Assembly (NCBI GenBank): GCA_028551475.1
Contig: CM052358.1
Location: forward strand, 13,313,938 to 13,377,937
Source of the DNA: Casuarina equisetifolia
Lineage: Eukaryota > Streptophyta > Magnoliopsida > Fagales > Casuarinaceae
DNA: 64,000 nucleotides
Reading direction: 5' to 3'
Part shown: in pieces, positions 26,420-39,659 of the stretch
How positions within the stretch are numbered: position 1 is the stretch's first letter
Layout: each line of letters opens with the position of its first letter
Notes under the pieces: model-generated
Databases searched by the model: none
Seen by the model: only the letters and a program-made list of their open reading frames with translations
What the model was told of the DNA's origin: nothing
Position numbers and translations under genes: made by a program

Positions 26420-29400
26420 TTTTCTTTTTTTATTAAAGGGGTTGGCACTCCAAATATTCATTAAGTTCAAATAGCCCATACAAAATAAGGGTAACGTAGC
26501 AACCTAACTCACGCAACAAAAGCCTCCATCAAGGAGGAAAGGAAAAATACAAATCACAAAGTAAAGAAGCTTAACCCTAACTTTAGCTATTCTCATGAAG
26601 GCGCCGCTACACTTATGTTTCCAAAATCCGTGGACGTTCATGGGGCATGAATTAAGCAACCAAGACCCATCCTCGACATGGGGTGAGTTTGCCATGACTG
26701 ATAATAGTTTTCAAAATAACATCGAGAGAAGGGGCCGAGACGAGGTTTCTGCCACATCAGTCACCAGAGCTATTTCCTCAAGCTCTGCATCGATCGCATT
26801 GACCTCAATTTCGAGCCCATCCACTAGCTATCCATGATTGAATAAGTGGAGTCTTTTGCATCTGTTTCTTACCTTTAACTCTCCATCTACTTTAGGGTTA
26901 GGTGGTCATCTAACCCCATTTAACCCAACTAGTCCTTCAAGGAGGGTAGTATGAATAATGATGGTCCCTAAGACTAACAATAGTTCTTAGCTTTACATCA
27001 CAAAATTTAAGTTCCCACAGAGGAAACAACTCAAAATTATCATTGATTACGTCCATAAATTCAAAATGGAGGCCAATCTTCAGGGCTCTTATTACGGAGC
27101 CTTTTGGGTTGTGAAGGAATAGGATCTTGATACATTGAGGGCCGTAGGGGCAGTGACGAGTCACTTGAATCAGAAGCAAGTGAGATGAGAATCTTTAGCG
27201 ACTTATGTGGCACCTCTATGGCAAGGTGAGTCTCACCTTGATAGTCCTCTTGTACATGCTCGTCCTCATATTTTTGATGCTCCATCTCAGCACCTACTTG
27301 CCACTCTTGGTGGTCACACACGCTTTTTTTCAACTCTTGAAGGCCGATGATATTTCCACCGCTCCTGGTCCAATGTATGCTTCTCGTCAGCTTTTGTGGA
27401 TTCTTGTTCCTCTTTATCTTTTTGCCTTTGTATCATTGTCCTCATTACAACAACCTTTCTCCTTACTGTTACTCTTTCCATCACCTTGTCTTGACGACAT
27501 GGCGCTAATCTAACCTCTTTCATCTCAATTTGTTTCACCTCTGGCTATTTTCCTTATGTTCAGCACTGGCTACCTTCTAAGCCCTTCCTGTTCCTTGTGT
27601 AAAACTCTCAGACTGGAGGAGAATTGAAAGACTTTTGTGCAATGTTGTGCAAAGGTATCCTCACCCACCAACTTGGTGGGCAAGCTAGAGCTGAAGCACA
27701 TTGTTCATTCAAGGGACAACCTTAGTGTGATGATGCCGTTGGTGCTGAAGCATTAGCTGGCTCCTAACAAGCTTTCTCCTATTTTACACGCATCTCCATC
27801 TAATTAGGTTATTTTGAAGTTCTCTATTTCATGTTCGGATCAGCTTCAACAGAGTAAGTGATATTTTCAACTGTTGTCTCTTGTGAGGTGATGGTAACCT
27901 TCTGGTTATATTTTAGCGTTACTTTTTCCTCTGTACCCTAACCTAGAGGAGTCCAGGCAATCCCCATCAAGGATAGTCTTTCTCGTGCTCTCTCGTCCAA
28001 GGGTGACCTTGTTTCAACTTGTTTCACCAAGGATTCCTTTCCCCTCGTTCACCTTGTTTCCATCATAATCAGGAACTTCCTCCATCTATTGATTTACATC
28101 TTTTTTTAAAATTGCCTTTGTCTCATCCGAAAACCCTTGTTGGTCATCGTCAAGTTGTGGTAAAATGAAAATTTTATTGATCTCAATTTCTTCCAACAAA
28201 CTATCCTCTTCACTACTTGGTCGATTCCTCCCCCTTGTTGGACTTGTGGTAGCCATCCTAACTAAGCCAATGTTGTTGTTGTGTATTTGATCATGTTCAA
28301 CAGGTGTCTTTCCATCTTGCTATATCCCTTTCTTGCACCTCCAACAGTTGAGTAGCTATGGTTGGGTGACCACCAAATTCATTATCTACTCAGGGAAAAT
28401 GTATTGGTTCTTTATTATTTCCTTGTCCGATTGTCAAGAGAAGAAAGTTGTCACAGCCTACAGAAATAAAGGTTTCTTCAACTTCTGTATGAACTTCCAA
28501 GTCCACTTCCTCTATATTGCCTATCACCATGAAATTCTGGACACTGTAGTCACTATTTTGAGAATCATCTCACTTGTGATCTACAGTTACAGGCTCACAA
28601 TCATTTTGTAGATTATCTTCCCTATTATTTCTAGCAGCCATGTACACCTTAGTGATTTTTGATCTGACATGTTGGTCATCTCCTAAGGGAGATACCTCCT
28701 AACCTTTTTTGCCTTCGGTAGTCTTAACTTACTCTAGCTCATCTAAAGTCTCGCTCCTTCGCTGTTTGTGGCACACATCCACCTTACGCCCTTGCCAATG
28801 ATAGGAGCAAAAACTAATATTAAATTTATACCCGATTTCTTGAATAACCATCATCTTGCTTCCAGTGCCTATCATAACTCTCTTAGGGAAGGGCTAAGAA
28901 ATATCCATCTCCACACGGACATGGAGTAATTAGGTATTTTTGGTTCTTTGTTTGAGTATCCAAAGGAGGAACTGGCCAATTAAATCCCTGATTACCTCTA
29001 CCATGTTGGGATTTTGGAGTGATGGTTTAAGATGGGGTAGGCTTATCCACATTATTGCAATGATTGGGTCTCTTTGGTCCTTAAAATCAGGAGTCCATCC
29101 AATTGTTGTAAATCGATAATATTCATACACCATTTCTTCTCGTAACTAGGCTAGTTTCAGGTCCTTATGGGACGAAAGGTTGATATAAATATGCCAATTA
29201 TCTATTAACTTCACCACAACCAACTAAGCCAAGTCCCAGGTGGTGATGATATGCTTCTAGAAAAAATAAATTGGAGGCCAGGACACACCAAACCTAGCTA
29301 TCAAAAACATTTGTAATTGCTTTGAAAAAGTTAAAATTCCTTCGTACAAATGCAAATAGCTAGCATGCCATTGTTCTTTCCAGCACTCATGGCTCCGTAA

Positions 29401-29940
29401 GAATTGGTGGTACATTAAGAAGGTCCAAAATCAACACGTGAGGAGCCAAAAGTCTGAACGCAGCTATGTAAGACTAAGCATCCCATGTGTTGGAATCCAT
29501 TTGATGGACAGACTTGGGAAAATTCCCTATCTAAGTGTTAGCTAGTGCTTCAGTGAGGTTGGGGAAAACTGGAATGGTCAAGTGAATTTTTTATTCATCG
29601 TATTTGACTTGGTTAGGCTTGGGCCCTGTGGTCAGCCCTACAACATGGGCTGAAATTTGCGACCTGCCAATTTGTTTGCCCTAATGTTGAGGTTGGGACC
29701 TTTTAGACAGAGGCGGAGCTTGGGATCTGGGCTCAACTACATGATCTCTGTGTGCCATGATGCCGTAGGCTGTGGGACCCATAGGATTGTTCTTGCCCTA
29801 TCAATTTGAAATCTAGGGGCCATCAAGAAGTTGTGATCAACCTCCATTATACTGTCAACCTTAAGAATGAGTTGATCTTCCCCTATCAGCTGGGTTGAGA
29901 AGTTGTCAAAGATACTAGTCATCTTTTTGGCAAAGTTGGA
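26420..29940 (-). mobile_element. Decayed L1-type LINE, ORF1 relic without ORF2
   Basis: On the minus strand, 29133-28930 encodes WTPDFKDQRDPI, then IMWISLPHLKP, and LIGQFL, the pattern of the plant DUF4283 domain of L1 ORF1. It continues near 28930-28760 with HVRVEMDIS, a stop, PFPKRVMIG, and a zinc-knuckle-like FCSYHWQG...DVCHKQ. The N-terminal part lies near 29922-29737. The 3' end is about 26420-26530, where the minus strand reads TATGGGCTATTTGAACTTAA, then TTTAATAAAAAAAG, a typical plant LINE tail. Reverse transcriptase could not be found, so the middle has been lost. Many stops make it inactive. Confidence 0.7.
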
Positions 29941-30039
29941 AACCTACTTACAGATAGCACATTTGGTGACATGGCAATTTTTTTGCACTTAAGGCTACTA
30001 GGCCTTTTGTCCATATAGCAAGGATTATGATCAAAACAA

Positions 30040-30700
30040 GTGTTTGAACAAACACACATAAAATAGATTGGTCATGGTGGGATTTTAGTAAAGTTGACTT
30101 GGTTTATTTGTTTAAACTAACAATTTTTCTTAACGTGCCCAAATTTGGAGTAATGATTATATTGAAGTTTCCCCTCATGCCAACAAATTTTTTCTAAATA
30201 ATTCAACTTCTTACAAATTCTATAGGGAGGGTATTTACTTTCCCGTTCATCTTCCTCTTCTAGCTCTTTTCTACTGGTTGTGATTCAAACAACATTTTTG
30301 TTTTGAAAGCAATCTCAATCAAAGGTTTTTTTCTTTCCTTCTATTGATTTGTTTCTTAACTTAGCCAACGCAAAATATGCACTAAATTGATTTCAAAGGA
30401 TCGGCCTGCGAGATCAAAACTTGTCATTAGTTTTGTGAAACAAAATGTGAAAATAACTACTCCAAAATGAATGACCCCATAAATGAATGTCCCACTCTTA
30501 GATGATCTATCAAGTTTGGAGAATTTAATTTATACAAATCTTTAGCTTGAAGGAGAATATTAAGAATGTTAAGGTGTAAGTCCTTTTATTGTGATGTTTC
30601 CGATATTTTTTGTGGCTTTAATTACTTTGCTGTAATGGGTAAAGCTCAATCATTTCTTAGTTGTCAATAGTTGTAGGCCCCGTCCATTAATTGTGGTTCT
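30040..30700 (-). mobile_element. Second copia gag relic, same family as 13190-13640
   Basis: Bases about 30050-30480 run parallel to 13200-13640 with shared phrases such as ACACACATAAAATAGA, GACTTGGTTTATTTGTTTAA, CTCTTTTCTACT and TGTGAAAATAACTACTCC. No open frame is preserved. The flank to about 30700 may contain the matching LTR side but shows no clear ends. Confidence 0.65.
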
Positions 30701-31862
30701 TTCATTTGAATTGTGTAAATTGTAAAGAATGCTGTCTTTCTTTAAGAAATTGTGAATTGATCTTTGCGTGTTCCTCAAGATTTCTGTCTTCTGGTGCTAG
30801 GTACTTACTTCTTTGGTTCAGCCGCAGAGAGCTAACATCGTTCAAAGTTTTCTTTGCGTCAACAAACGACCACCAGAGGATTAAAACTTCTTCTCATTCA
30901 TAACCCTATACTAATAAACACAAACAATATAACAAAGTTATTTTGTTTAAGATTATGTTAATAAAGCATGCTTAACTGCATCAGAATATAAAATATTTGT
31001 TTTACAGATGGAGATGCGTGATCACAGAAAAATCTATCCAATTCTCTTGTAGTCGAAGAATGGCAAAGTGCCCACGTGGTGGGATTTCTCTGTGGTCAAC
31101 GTTGCCCCTTTTAATCCCACAGATAATCAATACACGAAAGGAATTGATATGTATTGATTATCTGAGCCCCAGATCAGAGTAGTACGCAAAAGAATAAAGT
31201 CAACCAAAGAAAATAGGAGAAAAAAAAAGTGGCCAAAGATTTTAACATATTATGAACCGTAGAAGTACGCAAAGCATTATAAAATTAAATGGGAAAGGAA
31301 GAGGTCGATCCCGTTTCGTGGTATATAATCTTAGATTATATAAATAAGGGAAAGTTGTCCGTAATCAACCTTTTTCTCTTGCCATGGTCGTTCCAATCGT
31401 ACGATTATTGTCGAAAGGATGTCATCATGATGAGACCCACATTTTGGGGGAAGCATGAATATTCTAGATCAAACTTGAATATTTTAAGTACATATGGGGT
31501 CGCCAAAATTTGTCGCAGTCTGATTTTCGTTGTTAAAAATGTGAAGAGATCATTTTTTTTTAATAATTTGTTGGGAGTAAATATAAATAAGCACGCGACA
31601 CGTAAAAATATAAGACGACAGAGTTACGTTGGGATTGCCCAAATGGTTGAACGGAGATTCTGGGGGCCTGACAACTAGTGAAGTTGCTTGCAACAGTGAC
31701 GAAAACATGAGCACATCCGTTCTCTTTTTCTTGTTTGTACAGCTTTCTTTTCTTGGTTCGCGGAAGGTACCTTAACTAGTTGTTTTCTCCGACCCTTTGA
31801 ACCACGAACGGGAGAGACGAAGGGAAAACTCTTTTGAACTGCGTTGTGTCTCTTGCCAGGGG
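30700..31862. promoter_or_regulatory. Intergenic, upstream region of F-box gene
   Basis: No gene is supported. AT-rich sequence with a TATATAA-like element near 31321-31327 and another AT-rich TATATAAATAA at 31336-31346. The leader before the ATG at 31863 is GA-rich. Core promoter elements cannot be assigned with confidence. Confidence 0.35.
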
Positions 31863-34800
31863 ATGGCGGAAGAGGCAGAGATTGATCGCTTACCCATAGA
31901 CTTGCTGGCCCATATCTTCGTTATGATCACTTCTTTCGCCGATTTGGCTCAGTATGTTTTATGATTCCTGCTGCTATGTAATTGTGTTCAGCTGCTTTCG
32001 GTATCTAGCTCTTTGGTTGATATATTTGATTGCGTATGTCAGGGCAAGCAGTGTGTGCAAGAAATGGAAGCGGGGGGTGAAGCAGTCTTTGGCAAGGAGG
32101 GAGTCTCTGAGCTTTTCTGGTCGGAAGATGGACGATGACTCCATTGCTCGCCTCGTTCGCTGTGCCTATAGCCTCAAAGACCTTGACATGTAAACATGCA
32201 CTCTCTGCCTTTTGCTCTCTCTCCCTCTGTCGGATTGATTCTTTTTTTTTTTTCCCTTGAATTCCGTGTCTGTTCGGTTCTTGATGATTAAACCTGGAAC
32301 CAGAGGTTTTTGAGAAATTCCCCTTTTCTGACTTCTACATATTCGCATTTATAAGGGATGGGTTTTTAGTGTCAGAGAGCGAATAGGTAAATTCTATTGA
32401 TAAGCTCAATATCGGATGAAGAAATTCAATGGGTTTTCATATTAGTCATAACACTTTTGAAGCCTCTTCCATTCCCTAAGCTTTGCTATGTCTAGGTACA
32501 TTACCACTTTCAGGGAAGGAAAAAAATGATTTGAAGGTAACCATATCGTGTATTCTTTCGGGAGTTCTTCAAGGCATAGATGTTATCAAACTGGGTAGTC
32601 GTTCAGGGGCTATTGAAGGTTATAAATGTTTACCTGGTTAAATATATCAGAATTAATTATTAAAGCTAGAATGCACTAGAAATTTCTAAAGTAGTAGCGA
32701 TAAGACGAAACCTGGCCCACTCACCCTACAAGTTTGGTGATCGAAGCTTGGGAAACTAAGGCCCCTCGTTGTTAGGAAGAGGATCAGAGCGCATGTCAAA
32801 AGTTTAGATTCCTGTTTACATGAAGAATGTTAATAGGTTATTGGCAAACGGAAAATCTGAACTGGACGCTGGCCTCTTATCTAATATTGTGCGTAGTGTT
32901 ATGTCTATATAGGGTATTCACAGAGTCATAGGTGTTGATATTAGGTTTAAAAGAGATTGAATTGTTTGGTGGACTTTCCATTGTAAAGTGATATTGCTTT
33001 CATGTGGTCACGTTGGACACATTTCCCTCTCGTTTTTGTAATCTTTGTACATTGTGAAATCTGTGTGTATGTGTTGAGTAGCAACCTTTTCAGTAAGAGT
33101 AGTTTTGAACTCTGGAGCAGAAAGATCAACTTTTATGATTCAGCATATGCAACAGCTCTCCACCTTTGTCTGTCTTAGGTAAGTCCTGCATCTGTACCTT
33201 ATCAAGATCCTGTTGACCGGGACGTCTCGTAGTGAGTCTGCAATAATAGCTAAGTTAATTGTTCACATATAGTTTGTGCCAATTTACATGAAGAAAATGT
33301 GATAGGGCTGCTTATGCTCACTACACGCACGGTGTTGTGAGCTTCATTGAACGAGGCCTGTCTTTATGGTGGCCAGCATTCGTTTCCTTAGGAAGCCAAT
33401 CTGCTAGTGGCTGAACCTCTCTTTACTGTCAAGGTTCTTTGACCACGTATTTGAGGTTTGGGGTTATAGTGGAAGGCTTCGCTTCAATATAGTCCAGGCT
33501 TCACTTCATTCTGAGGGATAGGTGAAAAACCCTTTGAATCCAATTGGCATTTTTGATTATTTATTGATGAGAACTTCTACCAAGACAGAGAAGCATAGTC
33601 TGTTGCATTGTCAATTGATCACAGAATTTCCAGTGGTCTTAAGAAGTCGAGCAGCTTTAATCATTGCAATTGATATTCTAGAGGACATCATTTATGAAAG
33701 TAAAATGGCTATTTTTCAAAATAGCCAATAAGTTTTAATCTTTGCCAGTTGGTACGTCAGATGGCATAGAATTTAGTACTTATTGCTTTTTTTCTTTTCC
33801 AGTTTCCAGTTTCCAGTTTCTTATGATGAATGTAAACCTAAAGATCAAGGCCGTATTCTTATCTCATAGATAGGTCTGAAGGGTGAAAAAAGACTCCATA
33901 TAGCTGAACCGAGCTAGTTTGGTTTATATATCTTAAGTTGAGTGGAACTGAGCTCGACTGCATATTTTAGGCTTATTTTAGTTAGATTAGTGGCAGACCT
34001 AGTTACATAAAAAACTGTTGTTTCCTGATAAGGTTGAGTTGGATTTTGGGTCCGTATTGCTACTTAGACGAGTCCTTACAGGGAAACTAGCAAGAGCTAA
34101 TTCTTTATATTTGATGTAATAAGCCGAGTGAAACTATCATGTACCTTTATCAAAATGTAGAACAGAGCTATTCATCTACAAGTTTCTAAGTTCTTGCTTT
34201 GTCTTAACTTGTTTTCAGTTCAAGAAGCCGATGGGGTTGCCAAATAACTGACAATGGACTTTACGGGATATCTATGGCGAAGTGTGTCAGCAACCTTTCA
34301 TCCATATCCTTGTGGGGTATGACGGGGATCACAGACAAAGGTGTGGTTCAACTGGTATGTGACAGCTACTCTATTAGCAATTCAGAGCAGATTTACAATT
34401 TCTCCCTAGGCGTCTGCAACCTGGCTTCATGCTTTGGAAGTTTTGATGTCTTGAAATCTGACCTCAAAAATGTCATCACCCCAGAATTTATATTCCTTCT
34501 AGACATACTTATTGAATATGCTTAACTTAGATGCATTTACTCTGCTGCTCTCAGTCGATGTTAATGTTTTTGACAGATATCCAGAGCTCATTCCTTGCAA
34601 CACCTTAATGTCGGTGGTACATTCATCACAGATGAATCATTGTTTGCCATTGCAGATAGCTGCCCACACTTAAAGGTGAGTTAATTCAATAAGACGGTCT
34701 GATTTTTGACTGTTCATTATGTTCCTTGCAATTGGTTAACTTCTTTTGCTTGTCAATATTGAAAGACGAAAAAGAGAAAGTATTTTTCAATTACTTATGT

Positions 34801-35054
34801 AGTGGATAGATGTACAGACACATGTTTCTTGTTCCTTGCAGTCTATAGTCCTATGGAGCTGCCGTCATGTAACCGAGGGCGGGCTTCTTGTTCTTGTAAA
34901 TAAATGCCGGAAACTTGAATCTATCAACGTATGGGGGACAAGAGTTCCTATGGACTGTTTCATTGGTTTGCTTTCTATTAGTCCAGCCCTTCAGATAAAA
35001 ACGAAAGGACTGCTTTCAAATGTTGGAAGCGCTTCCCTATTGCCTGTCGTATAA
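31863..35054 (+). CDS. F-box/LRR protein, At5g67140-like
   Basis: Predicted substrate adaptor of an SCF ubiquitin ligase. Five exons join in frame: 31863-31951, 32043-32189, 34219-34354, 34577-34675 and 34842-35054, giving 227 residues. Junctions use GTATGT, GTAAAC, GTATGT and GTGAGT donors. The F-box lies near residues 8-45 (DRLPIDLLAHIF, LAQASSVCKKWK). The rest forms short leucine-rich repeats typical of FBXL proteins, with repeated patterns such as SISLWGMTGITDKGVVQL, LQHLNVGGTFITDESL and LESINVWGTRVP. The protein is very like Arabidopsis At5g67140 as remembered. The second intron is about 2 kb. It is convergent with the PI-PLC X gene. Substrates are unknown. Early stops in the raw frames are intron readthrough and do not indicate damage. 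Confidence 0.92.
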
Positions 35055-36681
35055 GCAAGCTTCCAATTCCCATTGTCGGTTTTCCAGCTTCTCTCTGTAC
35101 ATACTGTTTTCTCTGTGTCTTCATATAATTGTAAGTTCATTGGCACAATAAGTCGTGAATTGTTTTAAACTATGCTAGACTAACGCTTCCTGCGAGTAGA
35201 TTGGTGATAGTGAATTTGTCAATCACCAAAGTCATTAAATTGCAAATTTGGAATGCATTTATGAATGTGGTTGGATAAACATTTCATGATGAAAAACCGC
35301 ATGTCACATGTCATTGCCAACAAAAGTCCCAAATATAGTGTTTTGCATACCCGCTTGTGCTGGATACTCATAAGGGGAAGCAATTAGACAATGTCGTTAG
35401 ACAAGAAGATATATTAGATAACTATTGGGAAAAGCTAGCAACATAAAGGAACCACTGCTAAAGAAGCTATGCCATACATTCCTCTAGTTCATACTGAGCC
35501 AACCTAAAACCTGAAACAATGAAAATCGACAGAAAAAAAAGGGGTTATATTGAGTACAAATAAAGCACAAAGATAGATAAGATCAACAAGCAAGTTATTA
35601 CAGGTCCAAAATTACAAATTCAGCATGGTAACCTTTCTTTCATGGTAAAAAGAAAAAGATGAAGGGTCTCTTCTATGGTGACATCTTTGGAGCACCTATC
35701 ACTCTCACCCCCACAAACAAAACAAATCTTATCATAGTTTTATTAGTACTACATTCAGCAATTTGTTCCAGGGAAATAACCAAGTAATGAAATGCCAGCT
35801 AGTTCTTTGTAATCCTTTGATTCGGTGTTTAAGTATGAAATGCCAGCTAGTTGCTAGCTACTTCTTTGTAAAAATGAATTTGATTATACGAACTACAGAT
35901 TGAATGACTATCTTCATCAATGAGATGTAAAGTTGCAACGGATTTTAGGAGACATGTCATAAGAAACCTTGCGCTGAAAATGCCTTCATTTTATGAGCGA
36001 AAAGCATTCCAAGCACAGGAAGCTTTTTGTTGTTTGCTATTTTTATAGTCGACAAACACCCAAAACCTACGGAAGCCGGCTGTCTCTATCATTCGGGACA
36101 AATGCTAGTCATCACCTTCTCGATATCATGGAGTGGACACTCTTAATTCATTATGTAGCAGAGCAAAAATGTTTAAAGTGTTAAGCACATGATCAAGGCG
36201 ATCAAGTAGCAGAGCAAAAATGTTTGTAGTCTTATAGCACAGTGAGTTTCCAAGGATTCAACTAGGGCTTCTTTGACAAACGTTACCAAAAACAAACTAA
36301 GAAGTATAATGACATTGACTTCGTTGTCAAACATAGAGATTCTTGCACAGAAAAGAGAAAAACATGAAAAGCTAAGTCTCTACCCACACTTGTGTGGTTA
36401 AGAGAAAATGCATACCTGAACCACTTCTTGGTACACTCTAGTCCTCTCCAGGTCCACCATACGTCTGAACTTCCTTTACAACCCCTTACTTTTTTGCATC
36501 AATACGTTCTGAGAAGTTCTTCCTTCAGATTTCATAACACTAGCAAGCATTCTCAACCTTCAACTCAAAAGGCAGGAATGCAGTATACCTGTTCTGACTA
36601 TAAAATATACGTACTAACAAACTAAGCCTCTCCTGAAGTAGTTCATTAACTGCCTAGTCCTATAGGTATCTATGAGAATCA
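35055..36681. other. Intergenic between convergent genes
   Basis: Holds the 3' UTRs of the F-box gene (from the left) and the PI-PLC X gene (from the right). Small ORFs at 35993-36184 and 36392-36625 have no recognisable motif and are not supported as genes. Confidence 0.5.
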
Positions 36682-39570
36682 TCACAAAAATGCGATAAAC
36701 AGAAAACAAAACAAGAAAAGAATCAAGCAACTAGGAGAAAGGACTGTTGAAGCAGATCTTGAGAATTGAACAGATCCAGTAAAGCTTCCTGCAGTATTGG
36801 TTGCTGGGCTTGTATTAGGTACAGCAACATTCTTGCATGATCCAAAAGGTGCTCCAGCCTGCAAAATACATCAACACATTGTGTTTCACAAGGAGCTTCC
36901 TGTATAGAGTGATATTTCACAAGAAGAACATGGTTAAGCTCTCTGCAATTCAAATTTTGTTTTAGGCTCCAAAAACTTATCCAGAAATGCATTGGTACAT
37001 CAGCCTTTCCATATTGTATTGTGCTCCTTAAGAGTCAGCAAAAACTCAAAAATCTAAAGATAAAGTTCAATCATTTGGACATTATCAACACATCTTCTCT
37101 AACAAAAAGCTTTTAATAGAACAATTAAAACTTAGAACACTCCATCTTGACACAAGAACTTTCTTCCATGCAAAAGCAAGAAAAATGGACAGCGCATGTC
37201 TCTTATAATAATATGGTGACTAGTTGCAATATTTTGGCCAGCCCAGACTGGGACAATCCTGAATTGGAGTAAAATTCAGGAGTCTAAGAAATTTGCTAAA
37301 AACACCAGAGCTGACCTTTATGAGGTATGCTCATAAAATTGATAAATAATTAAAAAAGATCAAAGACATTTTCTGCTGGAACAGATGCTTTTAGCTATAG
37401 CAAAATTAGCCCTGTACTTTGTGATCAAGATAATTTTGGATTCAAATCAAAATGCATTTCAAACACTAGCCTATCAAAAATTACGACTCCTCCCCCATAA
37501 GAATGAATGGAGAATGAAATCAAGAGTTCAAAACCCATAGATTAGTAAAAGTGCAAATGAATACATAATCAACTAAGCAAAGTGCAGACTTGGAGCTATT
37601 AGTACCGAGTTACAAGGGACAAACCTGGCAGGCAATCACAGTACTACAGCCGCATAATGTCTGTCCATTCATTCTATCCACAGCATCAAACACACCTCCT
37701 CCGTCGCTCCTCTGCATTATTTTAGTCCCAGTTAGGATGTTTAAAGAAGAATATATTTAACATATTACTCATCGGCAAGAGGAATATTCCATACCATGTA
37801 AAAGTTAACAGCCAAAAAATTAGGCATTGAGTTTCCCGCCGCCTTGTAACAGGTACCAACCATCTCAGACAGTGGAGCGGAATGCTCCTTGCAGGCATCA
37901 GCCTGAACTGGATATGTTGGAAAGTAATTCTGTAAGAAAAGAGATGCACTCTTTGAATTCAGCGGCTTGGATTCTTTTCTATTAGGGCATGAGCCTCGTA
38001 CCACCCCAGGATCTCCAGCTGAAACCCAATTCAAAATGAGCCTTGTAATTATTGGATGTAGAAAGTACAATTGCTAGCCAAAACAATATAGGTTTCTAGG
38101 AGTGCTTACGCTCATTTTCCACCATGTACTTCCATTGATAGGCAATTCCTTCGTCTGCTTCCTTTGAAGGAACAGAGGTGAAAACCAGAAGTCGATGGTT
38201 ATCTTGCACCATCTCGGTCACAGTGGGCCAATCTTCACCCTTTTTTGGCATCTTGGACACAGGAAACCAATACTTGTCCAACCCAGCATTGGCGAAGAGT
38301 TTAGTCAACCCTTTAGGCGTATGCACATAGTCCTCAATAATAATGGTCACAATCTCTGTCGGGTTTTCACTCAAAAATGCTTCCACTTCCTTCAGAGTAT
38401 CAATTGCAGGTTCCTGAAAGATTGGAGTGGAAAAATTACCAAATGCCCTCACACAAGCATTCGTGAAAAAAGGAAAAAACCTTCAAAGCACAGAAGTTAG
38501 AGTATAAGAGAAAACTGATTACAAATGCAGTGAAGTTGAAACATTGCCCCCGAAATGAATGGCAGAGCCAGATATCATTATCGAAATCGTACATGTCCAA
38601 CATCAATCCCCTTACTCCATTCTGAACAACATCCATCAAAGGGAAACGTATCAACTAATCTGAAGAAAATTTGTTAGCACAGAGATCGAAAAACCATATC
38701 TGTTATACTTCTCTTGTAAACCAGTATACCATAAAGCGAACTAAATAAAATGAAAAAAGGCTAAGGGAAAAAAGTAAGTCGATCGCTTCGTTTATCAAAA
38801 TCAAGAATAGATATGCAACGTTCAATTTTCCTTTCTTACTCCTCCTATGAGATTCTCAGCACCCAAAGAGGGAGTAAAAAACACCTTGGGCAAAACGAAA
38901 AGATACAACATACTCTCAGCTGATTAGTCACAGTGTCTTCTTGATTGTAGAATGTAAGTCTCTGAACACCCGGCAAGGAGGGTGAATCAACAATACTGAA
39001 CGCGTTATGAGTCACTACCCACGAATACTTATTGAAGGGAAGCCCATTAATCTGCATTCCAAAGAAATGCAGTATAGTTCAGACCGACCTCCAAATTCAT
39101 GTGCAAAAAGAGTAGAAAGAAATTCGAGCAACTTAGCCCCAAAAGCTTACACGCGTCAGAAGATTTTCAGAACTGAGAACAAAAGAACAAGACAAGAGCT
39201 TACAACTGAAGTGGGATTGTTGACTTGGCCTCTGGTGCAAAAGGGTTGGGTCTTGCCCACAGCAGGGCAATTCCCACAGTAGAGGCCGGGTCCACAGTCG
39301 GTGGGAGCTGAGCAAGATTCCAGAACCTGAGAATTCCCGAATGCTCAGTGCCAAACTCAGAAAAAGAGAGTGAAACTGCACAGATCTTGAAACCAAACGA
39401 GACTGTCGAAGAAAAGACAGAGAGGGTGAAAAAAGAAGAACCTGGCAATTCCCATTGGAGCAAGCAGTGGAAGTAGTTGAGAGGACTGAGAAGAAGAATG
39501 ATAAAATGATGTACCGAATTGCAGGAGCACTGCACATGCTGCCAGAGTAATCCGTTAAACACGGCAACAT
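36682..39570 (-). CDS. PI-PLC X domain protein, GPI-anchored, At5g67130-like
   Basis: Eight exons join in frame: 39570-39442, 39326-39204, 39051-38914, 38621-38523, 38413-38110, 38018-37795, 37711-37625 and 36858-36682, giving 426 residues, about the length of Arabidopsis At5g67130. An N-terminal hydrophobic stretch (IILSFFFSVLS) suggests a signal peptide. A Cys-rich segment (about residues 38-75) precedes the X domain. Both X-domain histidines seen in bacterial PI-PLC-like proteins are present, H99 (VVTHNAF) and H151 (WLCHS). The C-terminus is Ser-rich then strongly hydrophobic (LILFLFCFLFIAFL), typical of GPI anchoring at the cell surface. Family members often lack a proven phospholipase activity. 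An alternative start at 39537 gives a more usual signal peptide. Exon 5 ends one base into a codon, giving EPGDPG where Arabidopsis has ESGDPG. Confidence 0.93.
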
Positions 39571-39659
39571 GACAGCTTCCTGTGCCGAGCGCGAGAGAGA
39601 GAGAGAGAGAAGCAACAAAAGCAGCAATTTTTACTGTGCATGAGAGATTAAGTTCTCGG

